From: Acidimicrobiaceae bacterium
GTDB lineage: Bacteria > Actinomycetota > Acidimicrobiia > Acidimicrobiales > RAAP-2
Assembly (NCBI GenBank): GCA_027315315.1
Contig: DAHUYG010000026.1
Span: forward strand, 62,001 to 126,000
DNA length: 64,000 nucleotides
Direction: 5' to 3'
Shown here: piece after piece, positions 56,324 through 64,000 of the stretch
Position numbering within the stretch: position 1 is the first letter of the stretch
Layout: each line of letters begins with the position of its first letter
The notes under the pieces: generated by a model
What the model was told of the DNA's origin: nothing
The model's database searches: none
Seen by the model: only the letters and a program-made list of their open reading frames with translations
Made by a program: the position numbers and the translations under genes

Positions 56324-56553
56324 CAGCTGAAACGATAAGGCGATGGGTGTCTCAGTGTCAACGCGTCTCAGCACCACCGGGCCCGCGGCCGGGCGGGCGG
56401 CCCGCCCCCCGGCGACGGTCGGTCCCGGTCGGCCCGGCGTGCCGGGGGCAGAGAACCACCCTCGCGGGGGGTCGTTCCGCTAGCTTGTGCCCCGATGCGA
56501 CGCCTCCGCCCGATCCCGGCCCCGGGGTCGGGCCGCTAGGCACCGGGCGACCC

Positions 56554-57411
56554 GTGGCCCGCTTCCGCGCCCATCGCGCCGACGACGAGCTCGGCCCGCC
56601 GGCCCGCTCGGCCGCCGAGCAGCGCGCCGAAGAGATCCGTGCGTTGAGCGCCCGGGTGGCGGGCGACGCCACCGAGCCGCTCGGGGTCTACGCGTTCCGC
56701 CCCGAGGAGCCCGAGGCACTGCTCGCCCTGTCGGTCGAAGAGCGCGTCTTCGAGGAGGCTATCGGCGACACCGCAGCGGCCGTCGTGGCCGACGAGTTCA
56801 CCCCCTATGACCACGCCAGCCTGCTCTTCTGCGTGCTCGACCAGCACCGCAAGGCGCCGGCGGCCATGCTCCGGCTGATCCTGCCCTCGCGGGCGGGGCT
56901 GAAGACCCTGAACGACACGACGAGGATCTGGGAGGCCCCCCTCGACGCGCTGTTCGCCGGGTCGGGCATCGACTACGACCCGAACCACACCTGGGACCTC
57001 GCGACGCTCGCAATAGGCCCCGAGTACCGGGCGGCGGCCTTCCAGGGGACCGTGACGATGGCGCTGTGCCAGGCGGTGTCCATGCTCGGGGCGCGGCTCG
57101 GGTTCCCCTGGGCCGTCTCGGTGCTCCACGTGCCGGTGCTCCGCATGCTCCAGTGGAAGCTCCAGCGGCCGTTCAACGAGTTCGAGGGGCTCGAGCCCCG
57201 CCCCTACCTGGACTCGCCGGCCAGCCTGCCGGCCTGGATGCACCTCCCCGAATGGCACCGCCGCCTGGCCGAGCGCGACCGGGTGCTCCACCAGATGATG
57301 ACCGAGGGCACCGGGCTCGAGCCGGCGGTGCGCCCCCCGGACTGGGACCGGGCGGCCGAGCTGGCCGCCGAGGTCAGCGCCCTGGCCGACCTGCGCCTCC
57401 ATCTCCGGTAA
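56554..57411 (+). CDS. Hypothetical protein, possible GNAT/autoinducer-synthase-like fold
   Basis: 285 aa; AAAVVADEFTPYDHASLLFCVLDQHRKAPAAMLRLILPSRAGLKTLNDTTRIW; GTG start. Confidence 0.65.
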   Translation: MARFRAHRADDELGPPARSAAEQRAEEIRALSARVAGDATEPLGVYAFRPEEPEALLALSVEERVFEEAIGDTAAAVVADEFTPYDHASLLFCVLDQHRKAPAAMLRLILPSRAGLKTLNDTTRIWEAPLDALFAGSGIDYDPNHTWDLATLAIGPEYRAAAFQGTVTMALCQAVSMLGARLGFPWAVSVLHVPVLRMLQWKLQRPFNEFEGLEPRPYLDSPASLPAWMHLPEWHRRLAERDRVLHQMMTEGTGLEPAVRPPDWDRAAELAAEVSALADLRLHLR

Positions 57412-59767
57412 CCAGGCGCAGACCGTGGCGGGGCGAGATCGCCCGCACCGTTGCGATGACCTCCTCGGCGTCCACCGGCCGTGAGTACAAGAACCCCTGG
57501 GCGAGGTCGCAGCCGAGCTGGCGCAGCGTGCGCTCCTGGGACTCGTGCTCGACCCCCTCGGCGATGGTGACCGCCTCGAGGGCGCGGGCCATCGAGCAGA
57601 TCGCGGCCACGAGGGTGGCGTCCGTCGGGTCGCTCGAGGTCAGGCCCTCGACGAAGCGCCGGTCGATCTTCACGTAGTCGACCGGGAACTGCTTCAGGTA
57701 GGGCAGCGAGGCGTACCCGTTGCCGAAGTCGTCGATGGCGAGGCGGACGCCGAGCTCCTTCATCCGGATCACGAGCCCCACCCCCTCGGCCGGGTTGTCC
57801 ATGAGGGTCGACTCGCTGAGTTCGACGCACAGCGCATCGGGCTCGAGCCCGGTCTCGGCGAGCGCTCGGCGGACCCGCGCCGGGAGGGCGGTCGATTTTA
57901 GGTGCAGGGCCGATACGTTCACCGACACGAAGAGCGCCTGGGCGCCGGGCACCTCGCGCCAGCGGGCCAGCTGGCGGGCCGACTCGCGGATGACCCAGTC
58001 GCCGATCTCGGTCAACAGGCCGCTCGCCTCGGCGCACTCGATGAAGAAGGACGCCGGGACGAGGCCCCTCGTCGGGCGGTCCCAACGCAGCAGCGCCTCG
58101 AGGCCGGCCACCACCGGTCCGTCCTCCGAGAGGCTCACGATGGGCTGGTACATGAGGCAGAACTCGTCGCGCTCGAGGGCGCGGCGCAGGTCGTGCTCGA
58201 GCGCGAGGCGATCGGCGATGCGGTCCCGCATCGAGGGGTCGAAGACCGTCACCATGTCGCGCCCGGCCGCCTTCGCCTGGTACATGGCGGTGTCGGCGTC
58301 GCGCAGGAGGGTCTCGGCGTCGACGCCCGGCTCGGCCGACGAGCCGAGCGACACCCCGACGCTCGCCGACACCAAGAGGTCGGCGCCATAGATCCGGAAG
58401 GGAGCGCCGAGCGCGGTGTGCGCCCGCTCGGCCTCGTGGCGTGCGGCGCCGCCGGTGGCCACCGGGAACAGGACGACGGCGAACTCGTCCCCGCCCACGC
58501 GAGCGACGTTCCCCCGGCCCTGAAAGGCTCGCTCGAGCCGCTCCCCCACCTCGACGAGGAGCTGGTCGCCGCAGCTGTAGCCGTGGGCGTCGTTCACCAT
58601 CTTGAACCGGTCGATGTCGAGGAAGATCACGGCCACGCCGTCGCCGGCCCGGGCCCCCTCGGCCAGCGCCGCGCTGACCGAGCGCTCGGCCAGGGAGCGG
58701 TTGCCGAGCCCGGTGAGCGGGTCGTGGGTGACCTCGTGGGTGAGCCGCGCCTGGGTCTGCGCCCCGCCGGCCACCGCACGCCAGACCCGCAGTGCGGCGA
58801 CGGACACCGACACGGCTCCGAAGATGCCCAACGCGAGTCGTTGGTAGCCCGAGCGGCTCGATTCGCTGAGGCCGATGCCCGCGAGTAGGGCCGGAGCGAG
58901 GACGACCGCGACCAGCCGGGCCCTCGAATCGGTCGGCTCGTGGGTCGGGCTCCAGCGTCCGCCGAAGAGCCGGCGCATGGTGGGGTGCAAGAAGGCGACC
59001 CCGAAGCAGCTCGCCGCGAGGATGAACGGGACGCCGAGGAGCGAGTGGGTGATGGCCGCCCGCCGCACGTCGGCGACCAGGTAGAGGACTTCGCCGACGG
59101 TCAGCCACCCGGCCGCGGCGATGAGGAAGCGTCCCGAGATCGACCGGCGGGCCCGGGGCAGGATCCCGATGAGCACCACGGCGAGGCCGTAGACGCCGAG
59201 CGCTGGGAAGAGCGCCAGCATGGCCCGCTCGAAGGTCGGCATCTGGAGGCTGGGCGCCGCCGGCTCGACGAGGTAGGTCCACAGCACGACATACGCGCTC
59301 ACGCCGCCCACGAGTCCCTCGAGCACCATGTCGGGGTTGCGCCGGTCGTGGGGGTGCGGCGCCCGGGCGAGGACGGTCAGGGCAAAGGCCACGAGCGCGG
59401 CCCCGACCAACCAGAGCACGTCGGGCAGGAGCGCCCGTTGCGCCGCCACCATCCCGAGGGTGTGGCGGTCGAGCCGGACCCACCCGCCGAGGCCGAGCAG
59501 GACCACCCCGGCGAGGAGCACCTCCCAGGGACCGCGGCGGGGCGGGGCGTGGAGCCGGAGCCCCGCGAGCATCGCCCCGAGCGTGCCCAGCGCGACGAGC
59601 ACCAGCGCGACCTCCCGGACGCGCCAGGGCCCCGGGACCGCGTCGAGCACGGCGAGCGCCGCGCCGGCGGCCCCAAAGCCGCTCGCCGCGAGCGTGGAGC
59701 GCTCGGCCCGGGGGCGCCCGGCGGGTCGCGGCGTCATGCCCTGGCCTCGGGTCGCATGGCCGCCCAT
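57374..59767 (-). CDS. Multi-TM GGDEF-EAL cyclic-di-GMP protein
   Basis: Multiple N-terminal TMs; HDPLTGLGNRSLAERSV, ARVGGDEFAVVLFP, MYQPIVSLSEDGPVVAGLEALLRW, AIDDFGNGYASLPYLKQFPVDYVKID. Confidence 0.92.
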   Translation of the reverse strand: MGGHATRGQGMTPRPAGRPRAERSTLAASGFGAAGAALAVLDAVPGPWRVREVALVLVALGTLGAMLAGLRLHAPPRRGPWEVLLAGVVLLGLGGWVRLDRHTLGMVAAQRALLPDVLWLVGAALVAFALTVLARAPHPHDRRNPDMVLEGLVGGVSAYVVLWTYLVEPAAPSLQMPTFERAMLALFPALGVYGLAVVLIGILPRARRSISGRFLIAAAGWLTVGEVLYLVADVRRAAITHSLLGVPFILAASCFGVAFLHPTMRRLFGGRWSPTHEPTDSRARLVAVVLAPALLAGIGLSESSRSGYQRLALGIFGAVSVSVAALRVWRAVAGGAQTQARLTHEVTHDPLTGLGNRSLAERSVSAALAEGARAGDGVAVIFLDIDRFKMVNDAHGYSCGDQLLVEVGERLERAFQGRGNVARVGGDEFAVVLFPVATGGAARHEAERAHTALGAPFRIYGADLLVSASVGVSLGSSAEPGVDAETLLRDADTAMYQAKAAGRDMVTVFDPSMRDRIADRLALEHDLRRALERDEFCLMYQPIVSLSEDGPVVAGLEALLRWDRPTRGLVPASFFIECAEASGLLTEIGDWVIRESARQLARWREVPGAQALFVSVNVSALHLKSTALPARVRRALAETGLEPDALCVELSESTLMDNPAEGVGLVIRMKELGVRLAIDDFGNGYASLPYLKQFPVDYVKIDRRFVEGLTSSDPTDATLVAAICSMARALEAVTIAEGVEHESQERTLRQLGCDLAQGFLYSRPVDAEEVIATVRAISPRHGLRLVTGDGGAGRPGR

Positions 59768-59807
59768 TATCGGGCGGACGCGTGCCCACCAGGGGGGATG
59801 GGAGGCC

Positions 59808-60389
59808 TCAGCGACGGGCGGGGGGCAGGATCCCGCCCAGGAGCTCGACGCGCACCAGGCGGGCCACCTGCTCGGGGTCCTCCAGATCCCAGCGCCCGGG
59901 CGCGCTCATGTAGGAGAGGACCATCCGGGCGAGGAAGTCCGCCGCCTCCTCCACGCCCACCCCCGGGGCCAGCCGGTGGCGCTCGAGGTAGGGGGTGAGG
60001 AAGGCCGAGACCAGCCGCACCGTGCCGTCGGTCTTCACCGTGATGGCCGGCAGCAGGACGTCGGGCTCGGTCTGGAGGACCCGCTGGAGCACCTCGTGCC
60101 CGGTGATCGCGCGGTGGGCGAAGGTGAGCCCCCGCTCGATCACCTCCTCGAGGGTGGCGGCGTCCTTCACCTCGTCGTAGAGGCGGCCGAAGAACCGGTC
60201 GTACTCCCAGCCGACGGCGGCCCCGATCAGCTCGTCGCGTCCCCCCGGGAAGTAGCGGTACAGCGTCGAGCGCGACAGGCCCGACTCGCGTCCCACGTCC
60301 TCCACCGAGGTCTTGGCGAGCCCCCAACGGGCGACGCAGGCGTAGGCCGCCTCGAGGATCCGCTCCCTCGTGTCGGGCGCGTCCGCCAC
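59808..60389 (-). CDS. TetR family transcriptional regulator
   Basis: TRERILEAAYACVARWGLAKTSVEDVGRESGLSRSTLYRYFPGGRDELIGAAV. Confidence 0.9.
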   Translation of the reverse strand: MADAPDTRERILEAAYACVARWGLAKTSVEDVGRESGLSRSTLYRYFPGGRDELIGAAVGWEYDRFFGRLYDEVKDAATLEEVIERGLTFAHRAITGHEVLQRVLQTEPDVLLPAITVKTDGTVRLVSAFLTPYLERHRLAPGVGVEEAADFLARMVLSYMSAPGRWDLEDPEQVARLVRVELLGGILPPARR

Positions 60390-60392
60390 GGC

Positions 60393-61202
60393 CTAGGGAT
60401 CGAGCAGGGCGCCCAGGCCGAAGGTGAGCCCGGGCCGCTCGGCGACCCGGCGGATCGCGAGCAGCACGCCGGGCATGAACGAGCGCCGGTCGAATGAGTC
60501 GTGGCGGATGGTCAGGGTCTGGCCGGACGCCCCGAAGACGACCTCCTCGTGGGCCACGAGCCCGGGCAGCCGGACGGCGTGGATCCTGATCCCCATCGGC
60601 CCGAGGCCGCCCCGGGCGCCCTCGAGGTGCACCTCGGTGGTCGGGTCCGCGCTGAACGGGCCGGCGCCGGAGGCCTCCCTCGCCAAGGCGATGCGTTCGG
60701 CGGTGTGCAGCGCCGTGCCCGAGGGGGCGTCGACCTTGGCGTCGTGGTGCAGCTCGACGATCTCCACGTTGTCCATGACCGGCGCCGCCAGCTCGCAGAA
60801 GCGGGTGAGGAGCGCCGCGCCCAGTGCGAAGTTGGGGGCGATCACGCAGTTGGCCGCCGAGGCCTCGAACACCGCGCTGGCCCGCTCGACCACCGACGGT
60901 GCGATCCCGCTCGTGCCGACCACGGCGTGGATGCCGTGGTCGGCGTAGAACTCGAGCCGCTCGGACATCCCGGCGGCGACCGTGAAGTCGACCACCACCT
61001 CGCAGAGGGCCGCATCGAGGGACGCGAGGCCGTCGGTCACCGCCAGGGCCGGGGACTGGCCGTCCAAGATGTCCGAGAGCTCGAGCCCGGCCGCGGCGGG
61101 GTCCACCGCGCAGGCCAGCTCCAGATCCTCGGCCTCCTGGACCGCAGCGCAGGTCGTCCGGCCCATCCTGCCGGCAGCACCGACCACGCCCACCCTGATC
61201 AT
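60393..61202 (-). CDS. dapB: 4-hydroxy-tetrahydrodipicolinate reductase
   Basis: MIRVGVVGAAGRMGRTTCAAV, VVDFTVAAGMSERLEFYADHGIHAVVGTSG, IVELHHDAKVDAPSGTALHTAE; ATG 61202 overlaps the upstream stop. Confidence 0.95.
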   Translation of the reverse strand: MIRVGVVGAAGRMGRTTCAAVQEAEDLELACAVDPAAAGLELSDILDGQSPALAVTDGLASLDAALCEVVVDFTVAAGMSERLEFYADHGIHAVVGTSGIAPSVVERASAVFEASAANCVIAPNFALGAALLTRFCELAAPVMDNVEIVELHHDAKVDAPSGTALHTAERIALAREASGAGPFSADPTTEVHLEGARGGLGPMGIRIHAVRLPGLVAHEEVVFGASGQTLTIRHDSFDRRSFMPGVLLAIRRVAERPGLTFGLGALLDP

Positions 61203-63949
61203 TTGCCGAAGGCTACCGGCCCCGGCCCGCTCGGACCCGGGGCCCGCCGGCGCCACAGGGCGAGGGCTCCCAAGGCCGCCAGGGCGAGGACGCCCAGCGC
61301 CGAGGCCACGCCCCCGAGCTCGAGCCCCGAGGGCCAGTAGCTGAACACGAGCCTCCAGCGCCCGGCGGGCACCCGCACCGCCTGGACGAGGCCGTGGCTC
61401 GACACCCTCAGGGTCCGGGTCGGGCCGCCCCCGAGGGGCGTGGCCCTCACCCGCCATCCGGCCAGGTACGCCTCGCTGCGGACCACCATGACCGGCACCG
61501 GGGCGTCGACGATGTCGGTCTCGGTCCCCCACGCCGTGGTCGAGACCCGCCGAGCCGTGGCGCCCGTCGCCCCGAGGGTGCGCACCGGCGGCGCCATGTC
61601 GTCGGTCCGGAAGCGTGCATAGCCGTGCCAGAGCCCGGTAAGGCTCCACCGGGACTGTCCGACCGCCTGTTGGAACGGTCCGTCGAGGACGAATCGGTCG
61701 CCGGCCGACGTGGTCACCGACGAGGCGTCGCTCACCAGCCGGGCGTCGCCCCGCACCACGATCCCCCCGGCGCGCTCGGGCGCGACGAAGCTCACCAACG
61801 AGCCGCCGCCGGCCGGGCGCACCCGCTCGGCCGGGAACCGGCTCGCCCCGTCCCCCGAGAGCACGCCGAGCTCAATCGGGCCGGTCGGTCGCCCGTGAGC
61901 GAAGACGATCCGGACGCTTCTGAGCGTCAGGTTGCGGCCGAAGTAGAGGTCCCGTGCGTCCGCGGTGCCCTCGGGCGCCAGGGGTCCGGCGCACCGGGGC
62001 GGGGGGACATTGGCGACGCCGGGCACGATCCGCTGGAGCAAGAAGCCCGAGCTGACGAAGAGCGTGTGGAGCCGCAGCGGCACGAACACGCCGCGCGCCA
62101 GCGCGCAGGGGTCCATGGTGTCCTGGAGGTGCGTGCCGGTCAGGCCCTCGTAGTTGACGCTCACGATCGACCCGTAGCCCTGCACGCTGTCGAGACCGGT
62201 CAGGCCGTTGGTGTCGGGCGCCGAGAGGTAGCTGAGCAACGTGGTGTTGGCGCCCACGATCGCAAAGCGCCCGGTCGTGCCCACCTCGGCGGCCGCCGAG
62301 GCCCTCGACGGCGAGACGGCGCCGCCGGCGAACATGCCCGTGGAGCAGGTGAGCGCGAACAGGCCGAGGTCGGCCGCGACGACTGCGCACAGGAGCCTGC
62401 GGGCCGCCACCGGCCGCCACCGGCGCCATGCCCAGAGGACCGCGAGCGCACCCAGCGCCACGACGGCCTGTGCCGCCATCCACACCCGCTCGTCGGCCGC
62501 GCGGACCGGGTCGGCCCCGTAGGCGACGAGCACCGTCGCCGGGAAGGCGACCGAGACGATCGCGGCGAGAAAGGCGGCCGCCGGCCCGATGGCCGGGACG
62601 AGGCGCTCGCGGAGCCACTGCGCGCCGCCCCCGACGCGCTCGCGCCACTCCCCGGCCAAGAACAGTTCGAGGAAGAAGCCGAAGACGACGGCGAGCGCGA
62701 GGTCCACAATGCCGAGGCTCCGGCTGTCGAGACGAACCTTGTTGTAGAAGGGGATGAGCACAAAGACGTGCCCGAGCGGGGTGAAGGTCCCCCACGAGAG
62801 CAGCAGCCCGAGCGCCCCGAGCGCGATCCACGGACGCCAGTCCCGGGCCCGGGGGTCCGAGCGGCGCCCGATCGAACGGATGGCCAAGGTGAAGAAGGCC
62901 GCGAGGGCGAGCAGCCCCATGTAGCCGGTGACCTCGGGCAGGTTGTAGCCGATCGCGAACGGCGGCTGGCCGAGGATGGCGTTGCCGCCGAACAGGTTCG
63001 GGACGAGCATGAGGACCGTCCAGGACGCCCGCAGCGAGCCCAGGCCGAAGTAGGCGTAGTCCTCATGCGCCCGCTCGGAGGCGAGGATGAAGGTACGCCC
63101 CGGCAAGAGCTGCGCCGCGCCGATGACCGCGCCCCAGGCCGCCGCCAACACCCCGTAGGCGACCAGTTGGAGCCGGTGCAGCGGGCGCACCGGGGCGCCC
63201 GGATAGGACCGCAGCGCCAGCCAGACCAAGACGAACGGCGTGACGATCTCGGCCTCGGCCATGCCCCGGGGCTCCCCGGTGAGAAAGACGAGGCCGTAGA
63301 TCGCGGCGAGCAATGCGACCCAGGGCCACGGTGATGACCGTGTCCCGGCCGTCGGGCCGTCGAGGGAGATCGGGCGGGTGCCCATCACCGCCTCGGCCAG
63401 CCGGATCTCGGCCAGGACGGCGAGCGGCATCCACGCCATCCCCTGGATGATTCCGACGTGGACCAGCTGGCCAGTCATCGCCCCGCCGAACTGGTAGGTG
63501 ACGGCGGCCAGGAGCGCACCCATCGGCCGGATCTCGAAGTGGCGGAGCAGCGCGTACATGCCGAGCCCGGCCGCCCAATAGATCCCAAGGAGGTTGAGCA
63601 CCCAGGCGAGCACCCCGGGAAGCACCGCGAAGAGCAGGGTGCCCGGATAGAAGGACCCCGCGTTCAACCCGCCCATGAGCGGCGAGCCCGACCAGATCGT
63701 GGGGTTCCACAGCGGGAGGTGCCCGTGGGCGATGTCCTGGCCCGAGAGCACGCGCAGCGGGTAGTTCTGCAGCAGGTTGTCGAAGCTGATCGGCGGGTGC
63801 CCCGTCGCGGCTGGGACCGCGAAGACGAGGACGGGCAGGACGACCAGGAAGCTGACCGCGCCGGCGTTGGGCGACCGACACCACCTGGCCAGCCTCGAGC
63901 CGGTGCCGACCTCGTCGTGGACGGCCGTCGCCGTCCCCCCGTTCGCCAC
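61199..63949 (-). CDS. YfhO-like multi-pass membrane protein
   Basis: 916 aa, many TMs; PPISFDNLLQNYPLRVLSGQDIAHGHLPLWNPTIWSGSPLMGGLNAGSFYPGTLL. Confidence 0.85.
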   Translation of the reverse strand: MANGGTATAVHDEVGTGSRLARWCRSPNAGAVSFLVVLPVLVFAVPAATGHPPISFDNLLQNYPLRVLSGQDIAHGHLPLWNPTIWSGSPLMGGLNAGSFYPGTLLFAVLPGVLAWVLNLLGIYWAAGLGMYALLRHFEIRPMGALLAAVTYQFGGAMTGQLVHVGIIQGMAWMPLAVLAEIRLAEAVMGTRPISLDGPTAGTRSSPWPWVALLAAIYGLVFLTGEPRGMAEAEIVTPFVLVWLALRSYPGAPVRPLHRLQLVAYGVLAAAWGAVIGAAQLLPGRTFILASERAHEDYAYFGLGSLRASWTVLMLVPNLFGGNAILGQPPFAIGYNLPEVTGYMGLLALAAFFTLAIRSIGRRSDPRARDWRPWIALGALGLLLSWGTFTPLGHVFVLIPFYNKVRLDSRSLGIVDLALAVVFGFFLELFLAGEWRERVGGGAQWLRERLVPAIGPAAAFLAAIVSVAFPATVLVAYGADPVRAADERVWMAAQAVVALGALAVLWAWRRWRPVAARRLLCAVVAADLGLFALTCSTGMFAGGAVSPSRASAAAEVGTTGRFAIVGANTTLLSYLSAPDTNGLTGLDSVQGYGSIVSVNYEGLTGTHLQDTMDPCALARGVFVPLRLHTLFVSSGFLLQRIVPGVANVPPPRCAGPLAPEGTADARDLYFGRNLTLRSVRIVFAHGRPTGPIELGVLSGDGASRFPAERVRPAGGGSLVSFVAPERAGGIVVRGDARLVSDASSVTTSAGDRFVLDGPFQQAVGQSRWSLTGLWHGYARFRTDDMAPPVRTLGATGATARRVSTTAWGTETDIVDAPVPVMVVRSEAYLAGWRVRATPLGGGPTRTLRVSSHGLVQAVRVPAGRWRLVFSYWPSGLELGGVASALGVLALAALGALALWRRRAPGPSGPGPVAFGK

Positions 63950-63957
63950 CGTGTCCC

Positions 63958-64000
63958 CTAGGCGATGTGGCCGTGGAGGCCGAGCGCCGAGAGGTCGAAG
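63958..64000 (-). CDS. C-terminal end of an unidentified gene (…FDLSALGLHGHIA*)
   Basis: Only 13 codons before TAG inside the window; coding status inferred from context. Confidence 0.3.
   Translation of the reverse strand, partial: FDLSALGLHGHIA

Noticed and set aside
57204-59789. 861-aa minus-strand ORF
   Set aside because: Alternate frame of the real 57374-59767 GGDEF-EAL gene.
1-64000. CRISPR arrays, transposases, integrases, prophage genes
   Set aside because: None recognised in the sequence or ORF translations; region differences look like operon gain rather than identifiable mobile elements.

Overview
High-GC actinobacterial chromosome segment, judged Acidimicrobiia-like from gene content and codon bias (inference). 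Almost every base is coding, so the ORF track is full of antisense and alternate-frame shadow ORFs. The left ~20 kb is an accessory catabolic region. It holds three cytoplasmic-looking type I sulfatases, a truncated class III aminotransferase, a Dpp/Opp-type ABC importer, a GntR/HutC regulator, a CoA-transferase, an epimerase, a nitronate monooxygenase, an AMP-dependent ligase and a TetR regulator. I find a recurring YTGGNATAGNCCAR-type palindrome in front of the aminotransferase, two sulfatases and the importer, which suggests an undescribed GntR regulon. The middle and right parts are core genome: tRNA-Cys, glnD, an L,D-transpeptidase, dinB, nrdR, lexA with four LexA boxes, dapE/dapD/dapC/hflX/dapF/miaA/miaB, thrB, a D,D-carboxypeptidase, ftsK, rnj, dapA, dapB and a YfhO-like protein. 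An 8.1-kb plus-strand block (43503-51632) lies between ftsK and rnj. It contains a LexA-boxed radical SAM gene, a degenerate GGDEF protein, an unknown protein, a large GNAT-like/E1-like/nitroreductase fusion and a GAF-GGDEF-EAL protein. Other points of interest are an ERCC4 nuclease-Lsr2 DNA-binding fusion, a probable CTG start codon for miaA, and a diiron/TetR/GNAT-like module. No CRISPR array, transposase or prophage was recognised.
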